The position numbers and the translations under genes were made by a program. From Trebonia sp963811335 (lineage in GTDB: Bacteria; Actinomycetota; Actinomycetes; Streptosporangiales; Streptosporangiaceae), in NCBI GenBank assembly GCA_963811335.1, contig CAWERB010000022.1:360631-424630 (forward strand): a DNA stretch of 64,000 bases. The letters are read 5' to 3'. Of the stretch, positions 18,123 through 27,328 are shown piece after piece. The notes below the pieces were generated by a model, which worked only from the letters and a program-made list of their open reading frames with translations, had not been told where the DNA came from and did no database searches. Every line of letters begins with the position of its first letter. Position 1 is the stretch's first letter.

Positions 18123-18819
18123 GTGGTGCAAGATGACCCGTTCGCGGTGCTCGGGCTCCCGGCCCTTGCTGAGCTGACGGACGACGACGTGCGGGCGGCG
18201 TGGCGGCGGATCGCGGCCGCGACGCACCCGGACCGGGAGGACGGCGGCGATCCGGCGCGGTTCGGCGCCGCGGCGGCGGCGTACGCGCTGCTGCGGACGT
18301 CGTTCGGGCGCGGCGAGGCGCTCGCCGATCTCTCCGCCGGCGCTCACCCAAGGCGTTCCCGGCGGCCCAGGGGCGCCCGGCGGACGCGTCGTTCCTGGTC
18401 CACCTGGCGTTCCTGGCGGGAAGGGCGCCCCTGGCACCTGGCGCGTCTCTCGGACCGGTGGCACCCGCAGCGGCGCGGCGCGCACCGGCTGCACGCGGCG
18501 GCGCCGCCGCCGGTCCCCGCGCCATTCCGGCGACGCGAGGTACCGGAGTTCCGGGGGCGGCGGGTTCCGGCAGGCCGTCTACGCCAGGTCCCGTCCCGCC
18601 GTCCACGCCAGGTCCCGCGCGGACGGCTACGCCGGGTACCGGCGGGCCGGGTACGTAAGCGTCGACCAGGGGCTCGCGCTGCCGGCCGGCGGCGCCACGC
18701 TCGGCGCGGCGGCGGCGATCGCCGCGGTCGGCTGGACGCCCGCGACCATCGGGCTGGTCGCCGGGGCGCTGACGGTTACCGGGTGGGGCCTGTGGCGACG
18801 GGCCTGGCGGGATCGGTGA
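18123..18819 (+). CDS. J-domain protein with C-terminal membrane segment, frameshifted
   Basis: The first 75 residues form a J domain: DPFAVLGLPALAEL, helix II, then the HPD motif in ATHPDRED. It would recruit a DnaK-type chaperone. A basic, Trp-rich linker follows. The reading then has to change frame near 18540-18560 (a GGGGGCGGCGGG run) to reach a C-terminus with one or two membrane helices (AAIAAVGWTPATIGLVAGAL) ending at 18819. It is the third gene after the replication-relaxation and FtsK-like genes, starting 57 bases after the latter. Its 3' end overlaps the convergent sulfurtransferase by 44 bases. Confidence 0.6.
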
Positions 18820-19652
18820 TCCAATCGGACCAGGACCCGACGTACAGGCCGGCCGGGATGCCCGCCAGGGTAAGGGCGAGCACCTCGTGCGCCGCGGTGA
18901 CGCCGGAGCCGCAGTAGGCGGCCACCGGGCGGTCGCCCGCCGCGCCGAGCGAGCCGAAGCGCCCCGCCAGGTCGGCCGCGGGCCGGAAGGTGCCGTCCGG
19001 GTTGACGTTGGCGGCCGTCGGCGCGCTGACCGCGCCGGGTATGTGGCCCGCCACCGGGTCGACGTGCTCCGCCTCGCCCCGGTACCGTTCCGCCGACCGC
19101 GCGTCGAGCAGCAGGCCGTCGCGCGCCAGCGCCGCGGCGGCGTCCGCGTCGAGCAGGCCGAGGTGGCCGGGGCGCGCGTGGAAGTCGCCGGCGCCCGCCT
19201 CGCCAGGCTCCGGCGAGCCCGTGTCACCAGGCCCCGCCTCGCCAGGCCCGGTCTCGACCGGGCCGCCCGCGGCCGTCCAGGCGCGGAACCCGCCGTCGAG
19301 CACCGCGGCCTGGTCGTGGCCGAAGTAGCGCAGCAGCCACCAGGCGCGGGCCGCGGCGGTCGAGTCGGCGTCGTCGTACACGACGGCCAGCTGGCCGTCG
19401 CGCACGCCGGCCCGGCGCATGGCCGCCTGGAAATCCGCGGCGGCCGGCATCGGGTGCCGCCCGCCGCGGCCAGGCGGGGCGGCGAGGTCCCTGTCCAGGT
19501 CGACGAAGACGGCGCCGGGGATGTGGCCCGCCGTGTACAGCTCACGGCCGGGCGGGCCGCCGAGCCGCCACCGCACGTCGAGCAGCGTGACGGGACGCCC
19601 GTCCGCGGTCAGGCGCGGCCAGCTCGGCCGCCGTGACAAGCACGCCGGTCAT
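18776..19652 (-). CDS. sseA: Thiosulfate/3-mercaptopyruvate sulfurtransferase (tandem rhodanese)
   Basis: About 290 residues with two rhodanese domains. The N-terminal one (LLDVRWRLGG, AGHIPGAVFVDLD) is inactive, and the C-terminal one has the active-site loop AYCGSGVTA with the catalytic Cys. It transfers sulfane sulfur to cyanide or thiols. The natural N-terminus probably starts at ATG 19652 (MTGVLVTAAELA) and joins RLTADGRPVTLLDV after a single missing base near 19615. Without that correction the frame opens only at GTG 19639 with an atypical MSRRPSWP start. A Pro/Gly-rich acidic linker (near residue 140) is repetitive. Confidence 0.8.
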
Positions 19653-19698
19653 GGCCGCCGCCGGGCCGAAGGCCGCGGAAAACGCGCCAGACGCGGGG

Positions 19699-20856
19699 TC
19701 ACCGGACGGGGGTCAGCATCGGGATGAGCTGCTCGGCGACGGTCAGCGACCCGTGCATGCCGATGAGCGAGGCCTCGAGCGGCTCGGCCTGCGAGGCCAC
19801 AACCGCCCAGGAGCCTGCGCACGCGGCGACCACGTCACCGATGCGGGGCACCATGACGTCGCTGACCGCGGTACCGACCGGACCGAACCAGCCTTCCTTG
19901 ACGGCCTCCTCGCGCGGCAGCACCCAGGCCCGCTCGCCGAGCACCTCCCGCCAGGTGGCGAGCACGTCGTCGGCGGCACCCGGCCTGGTGTACACGTGCC
20001 TGGCCCGGGCCTCGCCACCGAGCAGCGCCACGCCGTCGCGCAGCGGCGACCCGTCGGCGTCGGCGTCGATCCGGTCATCGGGCCCGACGTCCACCATGCC
20101 GTGATCGGCCGTCACGTACATGACCGCGCCGTAGGGCAGGCTCGCGGCGATCTGCTCGGCGAGCTTGTCGACGTGCGCGAGCTGGTGGTACCAGGCGGCC
20201 GAGGCCACCCCGTACCGGTGCCCGGTCGCGTCGAGGTCGCCGTGATAGGCGAACACCAGCGTGCGCTCCGACTCGCTGAGCGCGTCGGCGGTCAGCGCGG
20301 CCAGCGCGCCGAGCGAGTCCGCCGGCCGGTACTCGGCGCCGCGCAGCGCGGCCGTGGTCAGGCCGCTCTTCCTGAAGGCACCCGGCGACACGTGCACCGG
20401 CGTCACCCCGGCCGCCGCCGCCCGCTCGAAGATCGTCGGCCGCGGCTGCCAGGCGGCCGGGTCGATGTCGTCCGGCCAGCGCAGGCCGTTAAGCAGCCGC
20501 TCCTCGCCGGGCACCGCGACCTGGTAGCCGAGCATCCCGTGCCCCGCCGGCGGCAGCCCGGTGCCGATCGAGGCCAGGCTGGTCACCGTGGTGGACGGGC
20601 ACCCCGCCGTCAGCGGCCGTGAGTTGAACGCCAGCTCGGCGAGGAACGGCGCCGCCGCCTGGTGCCCGCGCAGCAGCTCATAGCCGAGCCCGTCGATAAG
20701 GAGCAGGCACACCCGCTGGTGCTCCGGCAGGCCGAGCACGTTCGCCGCCGTGTCGCCCGTCAGCGAGGCGAGGACGGAGGCGGACAAGTCAGCGAGGCTG
20801 GAGCCGCCGTAGGAGGGCACGATCGGGCTGGTTCTGGGCTCGCGCGCCAAGGTCAT
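19699..20856 (-). CDS. Alkaline phosphatase-superfamily nucleotide pyrophosphatase/phosphodiesterase
   Basis: 385 residues. The metal-binding LLLIDGLGYEL and the nucleophile region CPSTTVTSLASIGTG match the nucleotide pyrophosphatase/phosphodiesterase branch of the alkaline phosphatase superfamily. TADHGMVDV supplies further metal ligands, as does the HGDLDATGHRYG segment. It hydrolyses phosphodiester or phosphoanhydride bonds using two Zn ions. The start overlaps the stop of the DUF5998 gene by one base (TGATG), and sulfurtransferase follows 46 bases downstream. This three-gene order recurs in actinobacteria. Confidence 0.82.
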   Translation of the reverse strand: MTLAREPRTSPIVPSYGGSSLADLSASVLASLTGDTAANVLGLPEHQRVCLLLIDGLGYELLRGHQAAAPFLAELAFNSRPLTAGCPSTTVTSLASIGTGLPPAGHGMLGYQVAVPGEERLLNGLRWPDDIDPAAWQPRPTIFERAAAAGVTPVHVSPGAFRKSGLTTAALRGAEYRPADSLGALAALTADALSESERTLVFAYHGDLDATGHRYGVASAAWYHQLAHVDKLAEQIAASLPYGAVMYVTADHGMVDVGPDDRIDADADGSPLRDGVALLGGEARARHVYTRPGAADDVLATWREVLGERAWVLPREEAVKEGWFGPVGTAVSDVMVPRIGDVVAACAGSWAVVASQAEPLEASLIGMHGSLTVAEQLIPMLTPVR

Positions 20857-21449
20857 CAGCTCCCGTTACGCGCGGTGGCGTCGCTGAGGGCGGCCGCGAA
20901 CGCCAGGACCTGGCGAACCGCGTCCTCGCCGTCCGCCGCCTCGCTGACCCGCAGGGTCAGGTCGTCCGCGGTGATCGTGCCGAGGTACCCGTGGTCGGCG
21001 TCGCAGCTCTCGTCGCCGCAGTGGGCCGGCTCAAGCTCCACGTGCGACAGCACGTTCCAGCCGATCGTCAAGATGACCTCCGACGGCATCGTCACGCCGG
21101 GCACGTAGCTGGCCGGGTCGGGTACCACCCGGGTCAGCGACACCGACGACACGCGGGAGAACCTGATCGCCTCGGTCGACGTCTCTGCGCGCGGCCTGCT
21201 GCTGGGATCCTCGGGCGGGTGCTCGTCGGTGTGCGAGTACACCAGGCGCGTCGGGGTCAGCGCGAGCACGGTCATGTGCCTGCGGACCTCCATCCCAGGG
21301 TCGAATATCGCATCATGCAGCGCGAAGAACGCCGTGACCGGCTCCGGCCCGAGAGCGCTGGCGACGGCATCGGTCACCAGCCCCGGGTAGTAGCCGCTGC
21401 GCTCGATCGCCGCTCGCAGGTCCTCGGTCATGACTCGGGTTTCCGTCAT
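20856..21449 (-). CDS. DUF5998 family protein
   Basis: About 197 residues of a conserved actinobacterial family of unknown function. Features include SGYYPGLVTDAVASAL, the FALHDAIFDPGMEVRRHMTVLALT strand series, and HCGDESCDADHGYLGTI near residue 160, whose Cys-His cluster may bind metal. The ATG at 21449 is preceded by AGGATGGAGGA; the next ATG, 18 bases in, is also possible. It heads the DUF5998, phosphodiesterase, sulfurtransferase gene row with a one-base overlap to the second gene. A role linked to the phosphodiesterase is inferred from this conserved pairing only. Confidence 0.75.
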   Translation of the reverse strand: MTETRVMTEDLRAAIERSGYYPGLVTDAVASALGPEPVTAFFALHDAIFDPGMEVRRHMTVLALTPTRLVYSHTDEHPPEDPSSRPRAETSTEAIRFSRVSSVSLTRVVPDPASYVPGVTMPSEVILTIGWNVLSHVELEPAHCGDESCDADHGYLGTITADDLTLRVSEAADGEDAVRQVLAFAAALSDATARNGS

Positions 21450-21512
21450 TCCTCCATCCTGCACCGTCTGCGGGCGTGGTTCACCCTTTGGATGGGCTAA
21501 ACCCGTGCAGAA

Positions 21513-22070
21513 CTAACTCCTCACACTGCCAAAGGCGGCGATACCCCGCCAGACCGGGTCACTTGGATCGGGGTCGAGCCGCAGCGGCTCGCCCGGCGGG
21601 CCCGGCTCCGCGGGCCCCGGCTCGGACGGCCCCGGCTCGGCCGTGGGCTCGCGCAGCAGCTCGTCGAGTCCCTCGCCCTCGACGTTGTACTTCAGCCTCC
21701 GTGGCAGCCGCACCCGCCGCCGCGGCTCCTCCAGCTCGAGCGCGGCGGCGCCCGGCGCCGGCTTGGGCTTGCGCGGCTTGGTGCCGCCCGCCGCGCCGCC
21801 TCTGCCCCGGTAGATGATCAGGCCGTTCACCGGGTCAGGCACGCCGTCGAGCGCGGCCCGCACCGCGGGCAGGCCTCGGAACGCCTCCCACTGCGCGTCG
21901 CCGGGGAAGAGCACCTCGAAGATCACGCCGTACTCGGTGTCGTGCCACTCGTAATAGAGGGCGCCGTGGGTGATCGCGGCCTCGGTGAGCTCGTCCTCGT
22001 AGGCGTACCGCCATCCGCTCGCCGGGAGCTTATCGCCGGAGAAGACCTCGATCGACCACCATTCAGCCAT
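21513..22070 (-). CDS. Conserved hypothetical actinobacterial protein
   Basis: About 185 residues. An N-terminal domain (MAEWWSIEVFSGDKLPASGWRY, then YYEWHDTEYGVIFEVLFPGD) looks like a small alpha/beta fold. The C-terminal half is low-complexity, Pro/Glu/Gly-rich. I chose the ATG at 22070, where the conserved part begins. Upstream in-frame codons are AT-richer and unconserved in character. I recognise it only as a hypothetical protein seen in related actinomycetes, and no function can be assigned. It is transcribed away from peptidase E. Confidence 0.6.
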   Translation of the reverse strand: MAEWWSIEVFSGDKLPASGWRYAYEDELTEAAITHGALYYEWHDTEYGVIFEVLFPGDAQWEAFRGLPAVRAALDGVPDPVNGLIIYRGRGGAAGGTKPRKPKPAPGAAALELEEPRRRVRLPRRLKYNVEGEGLDELLREPTAEPGPSEPGPAEPGPPGEPLRLDPDPSDPVWRGIAAFGSVRS

Positions 22071-22290
22071 GCCGTCGCCGCCCGTTTTCTCGCTTCGCCG
22101 CGGAAAATCGTCATCAAGATAGTACGTCTTATACCGACTTGCCGGAAGACCGTTCGCGGCGCGCGAGGCCGCCGCCGGCGCGCGCAAATGATCGTATATT
22201 CACGCTATATATTCGAAACGGAGGCTGCTTACACCGCTGGCGTCCGTGACACCGTTTGCGGTGGTCCGGAAACGCCTATACGGTCACGGC

Positions 22291-23013
22291 ATGGCGGCAG
22301 ACGGACGGCGACACGTGGTCGCGATCGGCGGCGGCATGCTCATGCCGCGCGAGTCGACCCCCCTCCATGTCGAGTACGCGATCAAGCTGAGCGGCAAGGC
22401 GTCACCCCGGCTGTGCGTGCTGAACCAGGCCGTCGGCGACGACCCCGCCTACTACCTACGGTTCTACGACCGGCTCGCAGACTCACCGGCCGAGGTCCGC
22501 CACCTGTCGCTGTTCCCGATGCCGAACGTCGCGGATCCCGAGGACTTCCTGCTGTCGCAGGACATCATCTTCGTCGGCGGCGGCTCGGTCGCCAACATGG
22601 TCGCGGTGTGGCGGGTGCACGGTGTCGATGAGATCCTGCGCAAGGCATGGCACGCGGGCGTGGTGCTCGCCGGGTCGTCAGCGGGCGGCATCTGCTGGTT
22701 CGAGGGCGGGACCACCGACTCCTTCGGCGCGAAGCTGCGGGCGTACACCGACGGGCTCGGCATGCTTTCCGGCAGCTTCTGCCCGCACTACAACTCCGAG
22801 GACGAGCGCCGGCCATTGTTCCGCCGCCTGGTGGCCGACGGCACCCTGCCGGCCGGCCTGGCCTGCGACGACGGCGTCGGCGCGCACTACGTCGACGACT
22901 CGCTCGCCGAGATGATCGCCGACCACGACGCCGGGCACGCCTTCCAGGTCACCCCGGGCGAGACGGGCGGCTACGTCGAGACCGAGATCCCGGTCAGGTT
23001 CCTCGGCGCGTAA
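22291..23013 (+). CDS. pepE: Peptidase E (S51 family)
   Basis: 240 residues. The S51 serine peptidase fold is marked by DIIFVGGGSVANM and the nucleophile loop LAGSSAGGICWF (Ser), followed by FCPHYNSE with the probable catalytic His. The classical enzyme is an Asp-specific dipeptidase acting in the cytoplasm, although actinobacterial members are broader and some resemble cyanophycinase. I start at ATG 22291, before HVVAIGGG. A start 45 bases upstream is possible but adds an unconserved basic stretch. Confidence 0.85.
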   Translation: MAADGRRHVVAIGGGMLMPRESTPLHVEYAIKLSGKASPRLCVLNQAVGDDPAYYLRFYDRLADSPAEVRHLSLFPMPNVADPEDFLLSQDIIFVGGGSVANMVAVWRVHGVDEILRKAWHAGVVLAGSSAGGICWFEGGTTDSFGAKLRAYTDGLGMLSGSFCPHYNSEDERRPLFRRLVADGTLPAGLACDDGVGAHYVDDSLAEMIADHDAGHAFQVTPGETGGYVETEIPVRFLGA

Positions 23014-23072
23014 GCGGTACCTGCAGGCTCCCGCACGGCGAGGGCGACGGGGCGGGTGACGGCGGAGCACTA

Positions 23073-23136
23073 CGAGCTCTTTTCCCCGACGTTTCGGCTG
23101 GCAGTCCCTAAGGATGAAGCAGGAGAAAAGAGCTCG
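23073..23136. repeat. 12-bp inverted repeat with 40-base spacer between convergent genes
   Basis: CGAGCTCTTTTC (23073-23084) and GAAAAGAGCTCG (23125-23136) are perfect complements in the gap between pepE and the small membrane gene. Both arms carry T/A runs, so a large hairpin serving as a bidirectional terminator is plausible. Confidence 0.45.
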
Positions 23137-23149
23137 CCCGTTCTGCTGA

Positions 23150-23371
23150 CTACTTGCGGAAGTTGGTGGCCCGGTGCTTAGTAGCCTGGTGCAGTGACCA
23201 GGCGAGGGCGGCGAGGGCGACGAGCGGGAGCAGCCACCAGGCGTTGACGTGCGCCACGTGAACGAGCAGCGCGGTCAGCGCCAGGCCGGCCGCGACGAGG
23301 GCGGCGACGTGCCAGTCGTCGCCGATGATGAAGTCGTACCAGAACGCGCCGAACGACTTGAGCTGCTTCAT
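23150..23371 (-). CDS. Small membrane protein, partner of the FTR1-like permease
   Basis: 73 residues with two predicted membrane helices (HVAALVAAGLALTALLVHV and WWLLPLVALAALAWSL), a short Trp/Asp-containing cytoplasmic start and a basic tail. Its ATG overlaps the TGA of the larger membrane protein by one base (TGATG), so the two are translationally coupled. It is probably a subunit or accessory factor of that permease. I do not know a characterised homologue. Confidence 0.7.
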   Translation of the reverse strand: MKQLKSFGAFWYDFIIGDDWHVAALVAAGLALTALLVHVAHVNAWWLLPLVALAALAWSLHQATKHRATNFRK

Positions 23372-24138
23372 CAGCTGACGACCTCCGATTCCTTGGCGGG
23401 GGCGGCGGCGATGACCTTGCGGTAGCGCAGCCAGAGGATGTAGCCGGCGGCGACGAGCGCGACCAGCGGGACGAGGACGAGCAGCGCGGCGTCGTTGCCC
23501 GGCCAGGCGACGCCCGCGCCCTCCGCGCCCCAGAAGGTGCCGAAGCTGGTCAGCATCACGCCGACGGCGAACTTCATCCAGTTCTCCGGGACCTTGGTGA
23601 GCGGCGACCTGACCACGACGCCGGTCAGCGTCACCACGACGATCGCGGCCGCGGCGCCGATGACGGCGGCGCCGATGTCCTTCTGGTTAGTGCCGAAGGT
23701 GATGACGATGAAGACGACCTCGAGGCCTTCGAGCAGCACCCCCTTGAACGCGAGGGTGAACGAGTACCAGTCGCTGACGCCGCGGCGCTGTTCGACGGCG
23801 GCCTCCTTGGCGGCGGTGACCTCCCTGAGGTACGCGCTCGCCTCGTCGTGCAGCGCCTTGTAGCCGGTGGCCCGCAGCACCGCCTTGCGCAGCCACTGCA
23901 GGCCGAAGACCGCGAGCAGCGCGCCGACGATCAGGCGGAGCGGGGTGAGCGGCAGGTAGCCGATGGCCGGGCCGATGGCGGCGGTGATGACCGCGAGCGC
24001 CACCAGCGCCACGGCCATCCCCTGGAACGTGGACTTCCACTCCCGGGTGATGCCCGCGGCCAGGACGATGGTGAGGGCCTCGACCGCCTCGACCGCGCAA
24101 GCGACGAAGACGGTGAGGATCAACGGGAGGGCGGTCAA
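23371..24138 (-). CDS. FTR1-like / COG4280 membrane protein
   Basis: 255 residues with about seven hydrophobic segments. Two ExxE motifs sit inside helices in the two halves: EAVEALTIVLA near residue 16 and EGLEVVFIVI near residue 138. This is the arrangement seen in FTR1-type iron permeases and related COG4280 proteins. Metal-ion transport is a reasonable inference, but there is no ferroxidase or EfeO/EfeB neighbour. It is translationally coupled to the 73-residue membrane protein and divergent from pepA. Confidence 0.7.
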   Translation of the reverse strand: MTALPLILTVFVACAVEAVEALTIVLAAGITREWKSTFQGMAVALVALAVITAAIGPAIGYLPLTPLRLIVGALLAVFGLQWLRKAVLRATGYKALHDEASAYLREVTAAKEAAVEQRRGVSDWYSFTLAFKGVLLEGLEVVFIVITFGTNQKDIGAAVIGAAAAIVVVTLTGVVVRSPLTKVPENWMKFAVGVMLTSFGTFWGAEGAGVAWPGNDAALLVLVPLVALVAAGYILWLRYRKVIAAAPAKESEVVS

Positions 24139-24296
24139 TGAATCTCCTTGGCTCGTCTAGCCACCCTATGCGGGTGACGACTGATCAGAACCATTTCCCT
24201 GGTGCCGGACGCGGGTGCGCGAGCAGTACTGTGCCGTCGGTCACGACGGGGAGCGCGCGCCGTTCCCTTACATCGAGGTGCAATAAGCTCGGCTTC

Positions 24297-25832
24297 GTGA
24301 CAGTCTCCATTGCAACCAGTGAGTCGGCGCCGGAGACGGCCGGGGCCGACGTCCTTGTCATCGGGGTTATCCACACTCCCGCCGGCCCGGCAGCCGCACC
24401 CGGCCTTGCCGGAGTCGATGAGGCGCTCGGCGGTACCCTCGCAGGCGCGTTTTCAGCACTCGGCGCCACGGGCGAGCTCGAGGAGATCAGCAAGATCCCT
24501 GGCGGCGGCAAGCTGCCGGCCACCCTCGTGCTCGCGGTGGGGCTCGGCGACGCGCCGGCCGACGGCGCGCCTTTCGACGCCGAGCGGCTGCGCAGGGCCG
24601 CGGGGGCCGCGCTGCGCTCGGCCGGCGGCCGGAAGCCGGGCGGGAACGGCGACGATTCCCCGGCGAGCAAGACTGTCACGCTCGCGCTGCCCGCGCTCAC
24701 CCCTGACGAGGCGGAGGCGGTGACCACCGGGGCGCTGCTCGGTGCGTACAGCTTCCGCAAGTACCGCTCGACGCCGGCCGCCGACCTGGCGGTGACGGTG
24801 CTCACCGGCGGCGGCAACGCGGACGCGGTGCGGCGCGGCCAGGTGGTCGCCAAGGCCGTCAACCTGGTCCGGGACCTGGTCAACACCGCGCCGCTTGACC
24901 TGCCGCCCGCCGGGCTCGCGGCCGCGGCCGAGCGGGCCGCGGCCGAGGCTGGCGTCGCGGTCGAGGTGCTTGACGAGACGGCGCTCAAGGAAGGCGGCTT
25001 CGGCGGCCTGATCGGCGTCGGCCAGGGGTCCGTCAGGCCGCCGCGGCTCGTCCGGCTCTCGTACACGCACCCGGAGGCAACGCGGACCGTCGCTTTCGTC
25101 GGCAAGGGCATCACGTTCGACTCCGGCGGCCTGTCGCTCAAGCCGCCCAAGTCCATGGAGACGATGAAGTGCGACATGAGCGGCGCCGCCGCCGTGCTCG
25201 CCGCCACCATCGCCGCCGCCGACCTGGCGCTGCCGGTCAACGTGGTCGGTTACCTGTGCGCCGCGGAGAACATGCCGGGCGGCGCCGCGCAGCGGCCGTC
25301 GGACATCATCACGATCTACGGCGGCAAGACCGTCGAGGTGCTCAACACCGACGCTGAGGGCCGGCTGGTCCTCGCCGACGGGATCGTGAGGTCCGGTGAG
25401 GACAACCCCGTGCTGATCGTGGACGTGGCCACGCTCACCGGCGCCGCCACGGTCGCGCTGGGCAACCGGACGGCGGGCGTCATGGGGTCCTCCGACAAGG
25501 TCGCCGCGGATATCGCCGCGATCATGCGCGGCGTGGGCGAGCCCGCCTGGCCGATGCCGTTCCCCGAGGAACTGCGCAGCGGGCTCGACTCCACCGTCGC
25601 CGACATGACCAACGTCTCGTCGGACCGCGGCGGCGGCATGCTGACCGCCGGGCTGTTCCTGAAGGAGTTCGTGCCGGACGGCGTCGCCTGGGCGCACCTG
25701 GACATCGCGGGCCCGGCCTTCAACGAGAAGGCGGCGTTCGGTTACACGCCCAAGGGCGGTACCGGCGCGGCGGCCAGGGCACTCATCGCGATCGCGGCGG
25801 AGACGGCGGCCGGGCGACTTCCCAGTGCTTGA
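24297..25832 (+). CDS. pepA: Leucyl aminopeptidase
   Basis: 511 residues, M17 family. The C-terminal catalytic domain is complete: VGKGITFDSGGLSLKP, the MKCDMSGAAAV segment, and the signature NTDAEGRLVLADG, whose Asp/Glu residues coordinate two metal ions. The N-terminal macrodomain-like half is less conserved. It removes N-terminal residues from peptides in the cytoplasm. The GTG at 24297 (VTVSIATSES) matches the family start; an upstream in-frame start would add 53 residues of basic sequence. It lies directly upstream of lpdA. Confidence 0.87.
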   Translation: MTVSIATSESAPETAGADVLVIGVIHTPAGPAAAPGLAGVDEALGGTLAGAFSALGATGELEEISKIPGGGKLPATLVLAVGLGDAPADGAPFDAERLRRAAGAALRSAGGRKPGGNGDDSPASKTVTLALPALTPDEAEAVTTGALLGAYSFRKYRSTPAADLAVTVLTGGGNADAVRRGQVVAKAVNLVRDLVNTAPLDLPPAGLAAAAERAAAEAGVAVEVLDETALKEGGFGGLIGVGQGSVRPPRLVRLSYTHPEATRTVAFVGKGITFDSGGLSLKPPKSMETMKCDMSGAAAVLAATIAAADLALPVNVVGYLCAAENMPGGAAQRPSDIITIYGGKTVEVLNTDAEGRLVLADGIVRSGEDNPVLIVDVATLTGAATVALGNRTAGVMGSSDKVAADIAAIMRGVGEPAWPMPFPEELRSGLDSTVADMTNVSSDRGGGMLTAGLFLKEFVPDGVAWAHLDIAGPAFNEKAAFGYTPKGGTGAAARALIAIAAETAAGRLPSA

Positions 25833-25900
25833 TCAACCTGTGCGTAGGCAACCTCAGTGACATGATGGGACACTGAGCGTAAGCGGAAAAGGGGTTTACT

Positions 25901-27313
25901 GTGGCAGAGGGCGGCCATTACGACATCGTCATCCTCGGCGGCGGCAGTGGCGGGTACGCCTGCGCGCTGCGCGCGGCGGAGTTTGGCAAGCGCGTGGCCC
26001 TGATCGAGAAGGACAAGGTAGGGGGAACCTGCCTGCACCGCGGCTGCATCCCGACCAAGGCCCTGCTGCACGCGGCCGAGGTCGCCGACTCCTCGCGGGA
26101 GAGCGAGAAGTTCGGGGTGCGTACCACGTTCGATGGCATCGAGATGCCTTCGGTCCTGTCCTACCAGCAGGGCGTGGTTGAGCGGCTGTGGAAGGGGCTG
26201 CAGGGGACCCTGGCCGGCCGGAAGGTCGACGTGATCTACGGCGACGGGCGGCTGGCGTCGCCGACGTCGGTGAGCGTCAACGGCGCGACCTACAACGGGG
26301 ACCACGTGGTGCTCGCCACCGGGTCGGTGCCCAGGTCGCTGCCCGGCCTGGAACTCGACGGTGAGCGCATCATCAGCTCCGACGACGCGCTGCGGCTTGA
26401 CCGGGTGCCGTCATCGGTGATCATCTTGGGCGGCGGCGTGATCGGCGTCGAGTTCGCCTCCGTGTGGCGGTCGTTCGGCGCCACCGTGACCATCGTGGAG
26501 ATGGCGCCGCAGCTGCTGCCGCTTGAGGACGAGGCGTCCGCGAAGGTGCTGCAGCGGGTGTTCCGCCGCCGCGGCATCGGTTTCGAGGTCGGCACGCCGT
26601 TCCAGTCGGTCAGCTACACCGACGCCGGCGTCCAGGTCACCCTCGGCAACGGCAAGCAGCTCGAGGCGGAACTCCTGCTCGTGGCGGTGGGCCGCGGCCC
26701 GGTCTCCGCCGGCCTCGGGTACGAGGAGAACGGGGTCGGGGTGACCCGCGGGTTCGTCGAGGTGAACCCGCTGCTCCAGACGGCGGTGCCGACCATCTCC
26801 GCCGTGGGCGACCTGGTCACCATCGGCGGGATCGCTCACCCGCAGCTGGCGCACGTGGGCTTCGCCGAGGGCATCATGGTCGCCGAGCGGCTCGGCGGGC
26901 TTGACGTCCGGCCGATCGACTACGACGGCGTGCCGCGCATCACCTACTCCGACCCGGAAGTCGCCTCGGTGGGCATCACCTCCGCCCAGGCCGCTGAGCG
27001 CGGCATCAACGTGGTCGAGGTGAACTACCCGCTCGGCGGCAACGGCAAGAGCGTCATCTTGGGTACGCAAGGGCAGGCCAAGGTGATCGCCGAGGCACCG
27101 TCCGCGCCAGGCGGCCAGCCAGGACGGGTCCTCGGCGTGCACCTGGTCGGCAGCCGGGTCGGCGAGCTCATCGCCGAGGCCCAGCTCATTTTCAACTGGG
27201 ACGCGGAGCCCGACGACGTCGCGGCGCTCATTCACCCGCACCCGACCCAGTCGGAGATCATCGGCGAGGCGCACCTGGCGCTCGCTGGCAAGCCATTGCA
27301 CTTCCACGCCTAA
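25901..27313 (+). CDS. lpdA: Dihydrolipoyl dehydrogenase (E3)
   Basis: 470 residues. FAD-binding GGGSGGYACALRAAEFG, the redox disulfide GGTCLHRGCIPTKALLH (near residue 45), the NAD-binding GGGVIGVEFASVW (near residue 177) and the C-terminal catalytic HPHPTQSE are all present. It reoxidises dihydrolipoyl groups of the 2-oxoacid dehydrogenase complexes with NAD+. The GTG start has AAAAGGGG 6 bases upstream. It is followed after 15 bases by sucB, giving an E3-E2 operon. Confidence 0.92.
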   Translation: MAEGGHYDIVILGGGSGGYACALRAAEFGKRVALIEKDKVGGTCLHRGCIPTKALLHAAEVADSSRESEKFGVRTTFDGIEMPSVLSYQQGVVERLWKGLQGTLAGRKVDVIYGDGRLASPTSVSVNGATYNGDHVVLATGSVPRSLPGLELDGERIISSDDALRLDRVPSSVIILGGGVIGVEFASVWRSFGATVTIVEMAPQLLPLEDEASAKVLQRVFRRRGIGFEVGTPFQSVSYTDAGVQVTLGNGKQLEAELLLVAVGRGPVSAGLGYEENGVGVTRGFVEVNPLLQTAVPTISAVGDLVTIGGIAHPQLAHVGFAEGIMVAERLGGLDVRPIDYDGVPRITYSDPEVASVGITSAQAAERGINVVEVNYPLGGNGKSVILGTQGQAKVIAEAPSAPGGQPGRVLGVHLVGSRVGELIAEAQLIFNWDAEPDDVAALIHPHPTQSEIIGEAHLALAGKPLHFHA

Positions 27314-27328
27314 GGAGTCACCCCGAAC

